A DNA stretch of 64,000 nt from Mycolicibacterium aromaticivorans JS19b1 = JCM 16368 (GTDB taxonomy: Bacteria; Actinomycetota; Actinomycetes; Mycobacteriales; Mycobacteriaceae), in the NCBI RefSeq assembly GCF_000559085.1, contig NZ_JALN02000003.1, positions 1 to 64,000 of the forward strand, in the 5' to 3' direction. The notes under the pieces were generated by a model. That model saw nothing but the letters and a program-made list of their open reading frames with translations. It searched no databases and was not told the DNA's origin. Below, piece by piece: positions 9,168 through 17,150 of the stretch. Each line of letters begins with the position of its first letter. The first letter of the stretch is position 1. Both the position numbers and the translations under genes were made by a program.

Positions 9168-10400
9168 CTACAGCGCGGCATTACCGGCACTCCATTGGTC
9201 CCACGGAACATTCCAGTCGCCGAGCCCGTCGGTCCCTGGCAACGTCGGTCCCACGGTGTTGATGACTTCGACGACATCGCCACGTTTTGTCGTGTCGTAG
9301 AACCATTTCGCGTTTTCTGGGCTGACGTTGAGGCAGCCGTGACTGACGTTATTTCGTCCCTGGCTTCCGACGGACCACGGTGCGGAGTGAACGTAGATTC
9401 CGCTATAGGACATCTGAGTGGCCCAGTTTACTTCTGTCCGGTACCCGTCCGGTGAGTTGACCGGTACCCCATAGGTCGAGGAATCCATGACGAGCGTGGG
9501 GTACCGATCACCGATGATGTAAGTTCCGTTGTCAGTCGGGGTCTTGTTCTTGCCCATTGAGATGGGCATCGTCTTGACCACGGAACCATTCACGCGCACG
9601 GTCATCGTCTTGGTGGCGTCGTCGGCAGTCGCAATGACCTCGTCGCCGATCGTGAAGCGAGTCGAGACGTCGTCCTGTCCAAATAGGCCGCCGCCGAAAT
9701 CGGCGCCGTACGCTTTGACCTGGACGCTGACTGTGGTTCCGGGTTTCCAGTATTGCGCTGGGCGCCAGCGTACTTCGCGGTCGTTCAGCCAGTAGAAGGC
9801 TCCGTCGATTGGAGGGTTTGTCGTGATACTGATCGACCGCTGGGCGGCGAGTCGATCAGAAATGTTTTCGTCGAACCGCACTGCGATCGGCTGGCCGACT
9901 CCCACAACACTTCCGTCGTTTGGCGACACGTAGGGCATCGTGAGGTTCTGCGGTGAATGTGTCTGGAAGGTGGCGGTTTTCTGTGCCACACCGCTGAGAC
10001 CCAGCGCCTCAGCGTTCAAGGTGTACGTCCGGTTGTATCCCAGCGGTTCCGTGGATCGCCAGGTCACACCATCGGAGCTCAGTTCGCCGTTCACGACGCG
10101 GCCTCGGTCGTTGATCAACGCAACCGGCCCGAGGACGCCGCTCGCTGCGCTGACCGTTATGGGCGACTCGACTGAAACGCCAACTGCACCTTCGCTGACC
10201 GACATTTTTAGGCTCGGAACGAGCAGATCGCTGTAGGGGGTGCCTTTTTCCACGATTGCGCCGAGTTGTGATGGCGTAGAGGGCGCCGGACCGCAGGCGC
10301 TCACCCCGACGATGGCGGTGATGCCCACTGCCAGCACGAGCCGCGCTGTCCGCCACATGTCTCTGCGTCGCGTAATAGCTGCGGCGCGGATCCGCGTCAT
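9168..10400 (-). CDS. L,D-transpeptidase (YkuD domain) lipoprotein with Ig-like domains
   Basis: About 410 residues. It makes 3-3 cross-links in mycobacterial peptidoglycan and is the target of carbapenems. The N-terminus has a signal with lipobox VGVSAC, followed by two bacterial Ig-like domains and a YkuD domain with the catalytic motif SHGCLNV near residue 353, preceded by the conserved [12 protein letters not shown]. The C-terminal WNVPWDQW extension is typical of LdtB-like enzymes. Longer upstream starts to 10454 would run through a palindrome, so I chose ATG 10400, after GCAGGATGG; ATG 10358 is also possible. The TACGTA palindrome at 10443-10463 lies just upstream. Confidence 0.9.
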   Translation of the reverse strand: MTRIRAAAITRRRDMWRTARLVLAVGITAIVGVSACGPAPSTPSQLGAIVEKGTPYSDLLVPSLKMSVSEGAVGVSVESPITVSAASGVLGPVALINDRGRVVNGELSSDGVTWRSTEPLGYNRTYTLNAEALGLSGVAQKTATFQTHSPQNLTMPYVSPNDGSVVGVGQPIAVRFDENISDRLAAQRSISITTNPPIDGAFYWLNDREVRWRPAQYWKPGTTVSVQVKAYGADFGGGLFGQDDVSTRFTIGDEVIATADDATKTMTVRVNGSVVKTMPISMGKNKTPTDNGTYIIGDRYPTLVMDSSTYGVPVNSPDGYRTEVNWATQMSYSGIYVHSAPWSVGSQGRNNVSHGCLNVSPENAKWFYDTTKRGDVVEVINTVGPTLPGTDGLGDWNVPWDQWSAGNAAL

Positions 10401-10442
10401 GTAATCCATCCTGCCGGTTGCCGTACGTGTTGCCACCCCCAT

Positions 10443-10463
10443 CTTACGTATCAACTACGTAAG
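10443..10463. promoter_or_regulatory. TACGTA inverted repeat upstream of the L,D-transpeptidase gene
   Basis: The arms CTTACGTA and TACGTAAG are perfect inverted repeats separated by TCAAC. The site lies about 45 bp before the chosen start of the transpeptidase gene and shares the TACGTA core with sites near 10640, 12152, 12220 and 18538. I infer an operator, perhaps for the BlaI-type repressor at 16655. Confidence 0.5.
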
Positions 10464-10768
10464 AGGTGGGTGGCAGGCTGCCTTCCCGAGATGGCGGTGG
10501 TATTGCGTTGCCGGCTCGCGATGGCACGCTTCGCGTGGTGCTTTGCTTCGAACCGACGCGCTGGTGATACCGATTGTTACTCAAGTGATACGACGGGCCG
10601 GTGTGAACCCTCGATGTCCGCTGTTACGGTTCGTCAAATACGTAGCAACTAAGTACTGCGTATGACCGTAACACCGCTCGGGTGATGCGGAGATCCGCCT
10701 AAACGGCGGACAGTGGCGACGGCGCAATGGCGCGGGTGTCTGTCTAGCGGCAAGGACGGTGAAGATCA
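10464..10768. other. Divergent promoter region between the L,D-transpeptidase and NlpC/P60 genes
   Basis: About 300 bases between two oppositely read envelope genes. No gene is visible. It contains a second palindromic site at 10637-10662 on the NlpC side. Confidence 0.6.
10637..10662. promoter_or_regulatory. TACGTAG-type operator candidate upstream of the NlpC/P60 gene
   Basis: The segment has ATACG at its left end and CGTAT at its right end as inverted arms, with TACGTAG and TAAGTA inside. It lies about 105 bp before the NlpC/P60 start. It is the same motif family as the sites near 10443 and 18538. Confidence 0.45.
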
Positions 10769-11461
10769 ATGTTCTACCGGCGAATCGGACGTGTGCTTTG
10801 CCTCCTGCTGGCTGTGATCGCTCTGCAAGCCACAGCCTCGGCCGAAGCGAATCCCGGGATCGACACCTGGGATCCCTTACTTCCCCGAGTCGCCAGTGCA
10901 GGCGCGCCCGGCGACCCGCTTGCTGTCGCGAACGCATCCCTTCGGGCCGGCACGCTGGCCGCCCAGACAACGATGGACCTCGGTCGGGCGTTCCTTCAGA
11001 GCTTGGGGCTAGCGAGTTCCGACGTTGCCGCGCCCACTGGCCTGAACCGTGTCTCTGGAGCACAAGCGATCGAATACGTCATCCGTCGCGCTGGTAGCCA
11101 AATCGGAGTTCCTTATTCGTGGGGTGGAGGCAACCTGACCGGTCCTAGCGCCGGGATTGATTCCGGCGCCAACACGATCGGCTTCGACTGCTCAGGCCTC
11201 ACCCGATATGCCTATGCGGGTGTGGGCATATTGCTCCCGCGGTGGTCGGGTGACCAGTACAACGCTGGCCGCAAAGTTCCTCCGTCGCAGGCAAAAAGAG
11301 GCGACCTGTTGTTTTGGGGTCCGGGAGGTAGTCAGCATGAAGCGATCTACCTCGGCGGCGGACAGATGCTTGAGGCTCAACAGACAGGCGTGCCGGTCAA
11401 AGTCTCCCCAGTAAGGATGGCGGGGATGACGCCCTATGTTGCTCGGGTCATTGAAGGGTGA
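10769..11461 (+). CDS. NlpC/P60-family peptidoglycan endopeptidase (RipB/RipD-like)
   Basis: A 230-residue secreted enzyme. A signal peptide (about residues 1-26, ending ATASAEA) precedes a helical linker and a C-terminal NlpC/P60 domain from about residue 95. Catalytic residues are visible: Cys in GFDCSGLTRYAY (~139), His in QHEAIYLG (~190) and a third acidic or polar residue in MLEAQQTG. The usual GxPYSWGGG motif sits at ~113. It would cut D-Glu-mDAP links in peptide stems. ATG 10769 starts the signal directly. The neighbouring L,D-transpeptidase and M23 peptidase make a cell-wall remodelling set. Confidence 0.9.
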   Translation: MFYRRIGRVLCLLLAVIALQATASAEANPGIDTWDPLLPRVASAGAPGDPLAVANASLRAGTLAAQTTMDLGRAFLQSLGLASSDVAAPTGLNRVSGAQAIEYVIRRAGSQIGVPYSWGGGNLTGPSAGIDSGANTIGFDCSGLTRYAYAGVGILLPRWSGDQYNAGRKVPPSQAKRGDLLFWGPGGSQHEAIYLGGGQMLEAQQTGVPVKVSPVRMAGMTPYVARVIEG

Positions 11462-11476
11462 TCGGCACGGCGTGCG

Positions 11477-12135
11477 CTACCGCTGCAGCGCCTGATCGAT
11501 CGCGCTCGACAAGTCGGAGTAGCTCTTGTACTTCAAGCGCTTGCCGTCCAGGAACATGGTTGGCGTTCCGTCGACGCCAAGTGCTTTGCCGTCGGCAACG
11601 TCTTGATTGATTCGCGCGACAGTGGCGGGATCGTTGTAGGCTGCATCGAATTTCGTCATATCGAGGCCTAGTTCGGTGGCAAAACCCCGGAATGTCGCGT
11701 CTGCTGGCGTCTTCTGTTCTCCCCATTGGCTTTGCGTCTCATACATCTTCTTGTACATCGGCTCGAATTTGCCTTGCTGGGCTGCTGATTCGACTGCGCG
11801 AGCGGCTCGTTCGGCGTTGAAGTGGGCTGGGATCGGGAAGTAGCGGACAACGAAGTTGACCCGGTCCCCGTACTGCGACCGCAGCTGCTCGACGAGCGGG
11901 AACGCTGCCCGGCATGCTTCCATTCGAAATCGAGGAACTCCACAAAAGTGACGTCGCTGCTCGGAACTGTATTGAGGCGATGACTGTTATCGCGAACCAA
12001 CTGACCGGCATCCCCGGACTGAGCCTCCGCCACCGCGGGGGCCTGCCGGTCGCGAACCGAGAGGTAGACCCCGACCCCGAGGATGACGGTGATGACCGTG
12101 AAAGTAGTCAGCAGAATTCGTGTAAGAGGAGCCAT
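11477..12135 (-). pseudogene. DsbA-like thioredoxin-fold protein, frameshifted at its active site
   Basis: The N-terminal part (MAPLTRILLTTFTVITVILG) is a membrane anchor facing outward. It leads to DVTFVEFLDFE, where the frame breaks at about 11921. The second part starts EACRAAFPLVEQLRSQYGDR and continues through a DsbA helical insert to the cis-proline loop GVDGTPTMFLDG. GAATGGAAGC would need one more C (GAATGCGAAGC) to give DFECEACRAAF, a CxxC redox motif. So either one base is missing in the sequence, or the gene is dead exactly at the catalytic site. Such proteins catalyse disulfide exchange outside the membrane, including in copper-protein maturation. Confidence 0.82.
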
Positions 12136-12151
12136 GGGGTTTGTCTTTCAC

Positions 12152-12159
12152 CTACGTAG
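12152..12159. promoter_or_regulatory. CTACGTAG palindrome upstream of the dsbA-like gene
   Basis: A perfect 8-bp palindrome 17 bp upstream of the dsbA-like ATG, sharing its core with other sites in the module. Confidence 0.45.
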
Positions 12160-12219
12160 CCGGGCCTTGCACCCTCACGACAACGACGGTCTGCGAGAGA
12201 TGCTCAATTGGGGATCGTG

Positions 12220-12237
12220 CTACGACTATATACGTAG
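12220..12237. promoter_or_regulatory. CTACG-N8-CGTAG inverted repeat
   Basis: Arms CTACG and CGTAG, with ACTATATA between them. The right side reads TACGTAGTA. The site lies in the divergent region and could act on either the dsbA-like gene or the arsR gene. Confidence 0.45.
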
Positions 12238-12374
12238 TAAGGCCGTAGGTGGCTCACATCGACTCGAAGCAGATGTGGGGACGGAGGCGCGACCTGGCAG
12301 GCAGGGTGAGTCAATAGCCACTTCCTCGGCCGCCGATCGCGGGCTCTTCTCATATCAACATCCGTTAGTGTGTT

Positions 12375-12755
12375 GTGGTGACTGATCAGCCGATCGACAG
12401 CTGCGATCTCCTCTGTCTCGATCTCCCGCACGCCGAAGCCATTCGCGCCACGCTGCCACCCCCGCCGCGGATCGAGGCCGCCGCGGCCGCCGCTCGGGGG
12501 CTCGGTGACCCGACCCGCGTGATGATCGCCACGGCGCTGAGCACCGGCGACGAACTCTGCGTGTGCGACATGGCGTGGGTGGTGGGACTGGCGCAGAACC
12601 TCGTGTCCCACCACCTGCGCCAGCTCAAGATCGCCGGCATGGTGTCCTCGCGCCGTAGCGGCAAGCTGGTGATGTACAGCCTCACCGAACGCGGCCGCCG
12701 ACTTATCGGCGCGGTCCTCGATGTGACGACCGATCAAGAGGTCGATCATGTCTGA
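12375..12755 (+). CDS. ArsR/SmtB-family metal-responsive repressor (CadC/CmtR-like)
   Basis: About 126 residues with a winged helix near 35-105. The motif ELCVCDMAWVVGL holds the paired cysteines in the alpha-3 region that bind soft metals in CadC-type sensors, and DSCDLLC near the N-terminus supplies more cysteines. The recognition helix is AQNLVSHHLRQLKIAGM, followed by the wing RRSGKLVMYSL. Either of two successive GTG codons (12375, 12378) could start it. Its last eight bases overlap the P-type ATPase gene, so it should repress that efflux operon until Cd, Pb or Zn binds. Confidence 0.9.
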   Translation: MVTDQPIDSCDLLCLDLPHAEAIRATLPPPPRIEAAAAAARGLGDPTRVMIATALSTGDELCVCDMAWVVGLAQNLVSHHLRQLKIAGMVSSRRSGKLVMYSLTERGRRLIGAVLDVTTDQEVDHV

Positions 12756-14874
12756 CGCATGCTGCGGACCCGAAACCGGGGAACCCGAGGCTGGGCCGGA
12801 ACGACTCTGGCAGGTTCGCGAGCTCCAGCTCGCCGCTATCGCCGCAGTGCTGTTGATCATCGGCTGGCTGATCGGACGAACCGGCTATCACCCCTTCGCG
12901 GTGGCGTTGGAGCTCATCGCGGCCGGGACCGCCGCGTATACGTTTGTGCCCGACGCGTTGTGCAATCTGCGGCACGGCCACATCAACGTCGGCACGCTGA
13001 TGACCATCGCGGCAATCGGCGCGGTGGCCCTGGGTCAGTTCCCTGAGGCGGCTCTGCTCGGAATCCTGTTCTCCATAGCCGAGGGTCTGGAGCATTACGC
13101 TGTCACCCGGACTCGGCGAGGGCTGCGGGCTCTGCTCACGCTTGTACCGCCGACCGTCTCGGTGATCCGCGGCGGAACCGAATTCACCGTGGCGCCAGAC
13201 GAATTGGCGTTGGGCGATGTCATGGTGCTGCGGCCCGGTGAACGTGCAGCCACCGACGGGACGATCACCACGGGGCGGACCAGCCTGGATCTGTCGGCGA
13301 TCACCGGCGAGTCCGTGCCGGTCGAAGCCGGGCCTGGCAGCGATGTGCACGCTGGTGCTATCAACGGCGGTGGCGCCGTCGAAGTCGAGGTCACCGCGCT
13401 GGCTGCCGATAGCTCGCTGGCCCGCATCGTGCATATCGTCGAAGAGGCTCAGGAGCGCAAAGGCGCTGGCCAGCGGCTGGCCGACCGCGTAGCCAAACCG
13501 CTCGTCCCGGCGATCATGATCCTTGCGGCGGTCATCGCCGGGTTCGGTGCGCTGTTCGGGGATCCGATGCTCTGGCTGGAGCGCGCGCTCGTGGTGCTGG
13601 TGGCTGCCTCGCCGTGTGCCCTGGCTATCGCGGTCCCGCTGACGGTCGTAGCCGCCATCGGCGCCGCCAGTCGTCAAGGCGCCCTGGTCAAGGGCGGTGC
13701 AGCGGTCGAGGCGCTGGGCCGCATTAAGGTGATCGCCCTGGACAAGACCGGCACGCTGACCGGCAACAAGCCGCAGGTTGTCGAGGTTGTCACTGTCGAC
13801 GGGGAGACCGAGGTCGACGCGCTGCAGACCGCTGCCGCACTCGAGGTTCGCAGCGAACACCCGCTGGCCCAAGCCATCGTGTCCGCGACCAGCGAGGTGG
13901 CACCGGCCAGCGACGTCACCGCAGTGGCCGGTCACGGTATCGAAGGCCAGCTCGGGGACGTCGCAGTGCGTCTCGGCAAGCCCAGTTGGGTGCCGCCGGG
14001 CCCGCTTGCCGTCGACGTGACTCGCATGCAGGCCGCCGGTGCAACCGTGGTGGTCCTGGAGCGGGCTGGCGTCGTTCGGGCCGCGATCGCGGTGCGCGAC
14101 GAACTGCGCCCCGAGGCGCCCGAATCGATTCGGCTGCTGCGCCAAATCGGCGTCGACGTGGCCATGCTCACCGGGGATAACAAGCTGACCGCCGACGCAC
14201 TCGCCGAGGAGGCCGGTATCACCACCGTGCACTCGGAGTTGCTGCCCGAGGACAAGGCTCGACTGCTGCCTGAGCTGTCCGGTGGGCGGCCCATCGCCAT
14301 GGTCGGCGACGGCGTCAACGACGCCCCGGCCTTGGCTACCGCCGACATCGGCATCGCGATGGGTGCAATGGGCACTGATGTCGCCATCGAAACCGCCGAC
14401 GTGGCACTTATGGGTGAGGATCTGCGACACCTGCCCCAGGTGCTGTCGTACGCCCGCCGCGCCCGCCGCATCATGGTGCAGAACATCGGGTTCTCGATGC
14501 TGATCATCGCCTCGCTGATCCCGTTGGCTGCGTTCGGCGTGCTCGGCCTGGCCGCCGTCGTGTTCGTGCATGAGATGGCCGAAGTCCTGGTCATCCTGAA
14601 CGCGATACGGGCCGCGCGCACCCGGCCACTGCCCGGTCTGACGGCTGCACCCGCGCCGACGTCGGCGGTGCATCACGTCGACATCGGCGCACCGCCGGCG
14701 CCAGTCGATGCGTGCTGCGCCCTTCCCATCGCGCCCGAGGTGACATCTCGACCGGAACGTCGGAGGCAACCCGTTCTGCTAACCCAAGCCGACGACGAAT
14801 GCTCCTGCTGCGCACCGGACTCCGACACCGAACTCGACATGAACCAAGCTCAAGAACAAGAGCAGCATCGGTGA
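12748..14874 (+). CDS. Heavy-metal P1B-type ATPase, CtpG/CadA-like
   Basis: A 708-residue efflux pump for Cd, Zn or Co. Residues seen: MSDACCGP metal ligand at the N-terminus, actuator TGES (~187), membrane SPC motif in VAASPCALAIA (~288), phosphorylation site DKTGTLTG (~332), nucleotide-binding SEHPLA, and GDGVNDAPAL (~520). The last membrane helix carries HEMAEVLVILN. The C-terminal tail is rich in His and Cys (SAVHHVDIGA, DACCAL, DECSCCAP), probably a metal sensor or buffer. There is no separate N-terminal CxxC HMA domain. The start overlaps arsR, which sets it as the regulated target. Confidence 0.93.
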   Translation: MSDACCGPETGEPEAGPERLWQVRELQLAAIAAVLLIIGWLIGRTGYHPFAVALELIAAGTAAYTFVPDALCNLRHGHINVGTLMTIAAIGAVALGQFPEAALLGILFSIAEGLEHYAVTRTRRGLRALLTLVPPTVSVIRGGTEFTVAPDELALGDVMVLRPGERAATDGTITTGRTSLDLSAITGESVPVEAGPGSDVHAGAINGGGAVEVEVTALAADSSLARIVHIVEEAQERKGAGQRLADRVAKPLVPAIMILAAVIAGFGALFGDPMLWLERALVVLVAASPCALAIAVPLTVVAAIGAASRQGALVKGGAAVEALGRIKVIALDKTGTLTGNKPQVVEVVTVDGETEVDALQTAAALEVRSEHPLAQAIVSATSEVAPASDVTAVAGHGIEGQLGDVAVRLGKPSWVPPGPLAVDVTRMQAAGATVVVLERAGVVRAAIAVRDELRPEAPESIRLLRQIGVDVAMLTGDNKLTADALAEEAGITTVHSELLPEDKARLLPELSGGRPIAMVGDGVNDAPALATADIGIAMGAMGTDVAIETADVALMGEDLRHLPQVLSYARRARRIMVQNIGFSMLIIASLIPLAAFGVLGLAAVVFVHEMAEVLVILNAIRAARTRPLPGLTAAPAPTSAVHHVDIGAPPAPVDACCALPIAPEVTSRPERRRQPVLLTQADDECSCCAPDSDTELDMNQAQEQEQHR

Positions 14875-14960
14875 CCTCGGCCTGCGCCAAAGCGGCTGGG
14901 ACGCGCCATTTCAACCTGATGGGCGGGTTGGTGTTCTCGACGCTGCACGCAACGACATAG
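14871..14960 (+). CDS. Short reading frame coupled to the P-type ATPase, possibly a truncated gene start
   Basis: The GTG start overlaps the ATPase stop (GTGA), and the frame gives 29 residues (VTSACAKAAGTRHFNLMGGL and so on). The coupling resembles a real third gene of the operon whose remainder has been lost: an in-frame stop follows and the next sequence belongs to an opposing gene. I do not recognise it. Confidence 0.3.
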   Translation: MTSACAKAAGTRHFNLMGGLVFSTLHATT

Positions 14961-15000
14961 GCACTAATTTCGTCGCACTGTCGTCGAGCACTCTCGGCGA

Positions 15001-15345
15001 TTATTCAACGACGACCAGCACAGCGAGATCGACCGGAATTGGCATTGGCGTCATCAGGCCAGCGCCGACCCGCCCGGTGTTGCCCACCGGGTAGCGCCCA
15101 GTTATCGATCCCGGCGCCGCCACGATGAGCCGAACGAGTTGGCCGAGGGCTTCGCGCCGATCACGTTGTCGTAGAGCGAGAGTGAGCATCGCCGCATGAT
15201 TTTGAGTGTGCAGCCACGGATCTGGTTGGGACAAGATGTGGGCACGTTCGAGGTGCTGCCACCTGAGCGGGGGATTGGCCGCGTCCTTTGCCGCGGCCAT
15301 CTCGCGGCGGTATCCCTCTCGAGCCCCAGGATGAAGACGGGTCAT
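15001..15345 (-). CDS. DUF3703 family protein
   Basis: A 114-residue protein starting MTRLHPGAREGYRREMAAAK. The conserved block LRWQHLERAHILSQPDPWLH is the DUF3703 signature, followed by NHAAMLTLALRQRDRREALGQ. Genes of this family often lie beside metal-resistance genes, but the function is unknown. ATG 15345 was chosen because it overlaps the stop of a preceding short frame (ATGA) and starts the conserved region; the frame stays open upstream to 15447. The C-terminus is hydrophobic (IPVDLAVLVVVE). Confidence 0.72.
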   Translation of the reverse strand: MTRLHPGAREGYRREMAAAKDAANPPLRWQHLERAHILSQPDPWLHTQNHAAMLTLALRQRDRREALGQLVRLIVAAPGSITGRYPVGNTGRVGAGLMTPMPIPVDLAVLVVVE

Positions 15346-15545
15346 GACAAATCCCGTCGCAGCCGACGAGTGCAGCGCGGTCGACTGGCGTCCGATGAGA
15401 TACGAGTTGGGGACCTTCGGCGTCCAGGCTCTTGGGCCTTCACGCACGACGCAGCGCCGAAGGCTGACGGCAGGTTGTTACGCAGCTGGTCTGCGACTAA
15501 TAGGTCTAGCCGCCCGGGAAAACTGGCGGTCGCTGCCACGGCCAT
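15342..15545 (-). CDS. Uncertain short reading frame upstream of the DUF3703 gene
   Basis: A 67-residue frame that ends four bases into the DUF3703 gene, with composition biased to Arg and Ser. It resembles no family I know. The only support is its ATGA overlap and its position just after the palindrome at 15551-15580. It may equally be leader sequence. Confidence 0.22.
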   Translation of the reverse strand: MAVAATASFPGRLDLLVADQLRNNLPSAFGAASCVKAQEPGRRRSPTRISSDASRPRCTRRLRRDLS

Positions 15546-15550
15546 GCAGT

Positions 15551-15580
15551 CATTCTAACGGACATTGATTCGTTAGAATG
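15551..15580. promoter_or_regulatory. Perfect 10-bp dyad, CATTCTAACG-N10-CGTTAGAATG
   Basis: Two perfect 10-bp inverted arms are separated by GACATTGATT. The arms are AT-rich against a GC-rich background and no T-run follows, so an operator is more likely than a terminator. The site precedes the minus-strand DUF3703 unit. CGTTAG also occurs just before the arsR start at 12375. Confidence 0.6.
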
Positions 15581-15713
15581 TGGCTTTCTTGATGAGTGCA
15601 CCACCATCGTTCATAGTCACTACGAAGATCAGTGATGCAGGCGGCACGAGATGGTAGGCAGCTACTTTTTAGCTGCGACGTAGGTGTCGACCCACACAAC
15701 AAAGCTCAGCGAG

Positions 15714-16658
15714 TTACGCAAAGCAGGCCAAGGCACCGGAAAGCGACAGGGCGACGATAGTCGTCGGTATCGCAGCCATTGCCGCGAGAGCGCCACTCAG
15801 CGTTACGCGCGCCCAAAGCTGCGCAAATCCGATCTGCGGAGCGCTGAGACGTTCTGCTCGGACGAGTACGGCGACACTTGCTGCGGCCAAGCCGTGCATA
15901 GGTGCAGACGCACCTGCCAATGTGAGCAACCCCGCAAGCAGCGGTTGCCGCCCATGGCGTTGCGCCGCAGCATCATCCGCACACATCTCTAGTAGGAGCG
16001 AAATCTGCGTCGCGGCGCTACTGAGGAGCCTGACGCGGGGGAGAGCGGCGGCGAGACCGCGCACCGCAGCGACCACATATGCGTGCCGGCCTCCGAGATG
16101 AGCACGCTCGTGAGCGACGACGGCGGCTAGCTGGGTTCCGTCGAGAGCCGCAAGTGCAGCTGTCGTGACGACGATCGCTGGCGGGCGTCCTGTGACGCAA
16201 TACGCGGCGGCTTCGGCCGCGTCGATGATGACGACATCACCGCCGTCCGACTTGCCGACTAAACGGACGGCGTCCGCGTGCGCAAATGTGTGGGCGCGCA
16301 TACGTCCTAGGGCGCGGGCCAGTCGGGCACAGGTGAGGACCAAGCAAGCACTGAGGATGGTGACTGCGGCTGTCGCGACCATCCTGGCGGCCCAGCCGCT
16401 ATGGCCGAGAAGGATCGCTTGCAGCCGGTCAAAGCATGACGCGAGCAATGCATCGGGGCTAACCCAGTGTCCGGCCCCTTCAATCAGCAGCAATACCGTT
16501 GCAACGACGGAACATCCGAGGACGGTAATTATTGCTGTCAGCCACGCGGCGATCCCCAGGCGCGGAGCGTGACCGTTGGAGGTCATTGAAGTCAGCAGTC
16601 TCGGACCCGCGGATAAGGCAATCATCACGTAGAGCAAGAGGGCGCCGGCGACGGTCAT
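15714..16658 (-). CDS. M56-family membrane metallopeptidase (BlaR1/MecR1-like)
   Basis: A 314-residue membrane zinc protease. Helices lie near residues 1-18, 33-60, 90-115 and at the C-terminus. The HExxH site is VVAHERAHLGGRHAY, with a third acidic ligand in LEMCADDAAAQRH. It lacks the extracellular penicillin-binding sensor of staphylococcal BlaR1, as do the mycobacterial homologues. Its ATG overlaps the blaI-like stop by four bases. The expected job is to cleave or trigger inactivation of the BlaI repressor on an envelope signal. Confidence 0.88.
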   Translation of the reverse strand: MTVAGALLLYVMIALSAGPRLLTSMTSNGHAPRLGIAAWLTAIITVLGCSVVATVLLLIEGAGHWVSPDALLASCFDRLQAILLGHSGWAARMVATAAVTILSACLVLTCARLARALGRMRAHTFAHADAVRLVGKSDGGDVVIIDAAEAAAYCVTGRPPAIVVTTAALAALDGTQLAAVVAHERAHLGGRHAYVVAAVRGLAAALPRVRLLSSAATQISLLLEMCADDAAAQRHGRQPLLAGLLTLAGASAPMHGLAAASVAVLVRAERLSAPQIGFAQLWARVTLSGALAAMAAIPTTIVALSLSGALACFA

Positions 16659-16996
16659 CGTCTGGACCTTCGTGACAGGCGTCGTAACGCGGCGCGCAGA
16701 TCGGCGGACTCTTCGGCGTCGATCTGCGCGACGAAATGACTCAGTACGGCCTCTGAGCTTCCGCCCCCGTTGAGGGCTTCGAGCATCAAGCGGGCGCTGT
16801 GCTCCTCGCGAGTCAACGTCGGGCGGTAGCGATACGCCTTCCCGTCACGTGTCCGGGACAGCCAGCCCTTGCCGTGCAGATTGTCCATCGTGGACATGAC
16901 CGTTGTGTAGGCGATTTTGCGTTCTGTGCTGAGCGCGTCAAATATCTCGCGGACCGCCGTGTCAGAGTCGGGGTCACGGTTCCACAGTCGATCCAT
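16655..16996 (-). CDS. blaI: BlaI/MecI/CopY-family transcriptional repressor (start uncertain)
   Basis: A winged-helix repressor of about 113-125 residues. The conserved order is MDRLWNRDPDSDTAVREIFD, KIAYTTVMSTMDNLHGKGWL (recognition helix), then the wing RDGKAYRYRPTLT and a C-terminal dimerisation helix. ATG 16996 lies inside the usual N-terminus: upstream codons read RVRGFGELEAAI, as in relatives, and AGGAGGT lies at about 17044, but no ATG, GTG or TTG is in frame there. Only an ATC is suitably placed, so a rare start or a base error is likely. Paired with the M56 gene, it is the best candidate to bind the TACGTAG palindromes. Confidence 0.85.
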   Translation of the reverse strand: MDRLWNRDPDSDTAVREIFDALSTERKIAYTTVMSTMDNLHGKGWLSRTRDGKAYRYRPTLTREEHSARLMLEALNGGGSSEAVLSHFVAQIDAEESADLRAALRRLSRRSRR

Positions 16997-17053
16997 GATC
17001 GCTGCCTCAAGTTCTCCAAAGCCACGTACGCGCGCGATGATCCGACCTCCTGA

Positions 17054-17075
17054 ATTAGTCCGTAGATAGCTTACG
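17054..17075. promoter_or_regulatory. Weak CCGTAG/CTTACGG repeat upstream of the blaI-like gene
   Basis: TTAGTCCGTAG and ATAGCTTACGG form a loose inverted repeat about 10 bp before the AGGAGGT of the blaI-like gene. It resembles the TACGTAG sites and would allow autoregulation. Confidence 0.35.
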
Positions 17076-17150
17076 GTGTCCGGCAGTCAACTCGGGCGTC
17101 GAGAGAGCCCTGCGAAGAGGTGGGCTAATCCCGGGGCCCAGCAGGACTGG

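Larger units (their letters stand above)
12136..12374. other. Divergent promoter region between the dsbA-like gene and the second arsR gene
   Basis: About 240 bases without a gene. It contains an 8-bp palindrome CTACGTAG at 12152-12159 and an interrupted repeat at 12220-12237. The start-proximal part of the arsR gene carries CGTTAG, which resembles half of the palindrome at 15551-15580. Confidence 0.5.

Noticed and set aside
8862..9455. A 197-codon plus-strand frame between copC and the L,D-transpeptidase
   Set aside because: Its second half is antisense to the transpeptidase C-terminus and the first half has no recognisable domain apart from a chance hydrophobic start.
12703..14769. A 688-codon open frame on the minus strand
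   Set aside because: It lies opposite the clear P-type ATPase gene, is rich in Arg, His, Asp and Gly and has no domain. It is a high-GC shadow frame.
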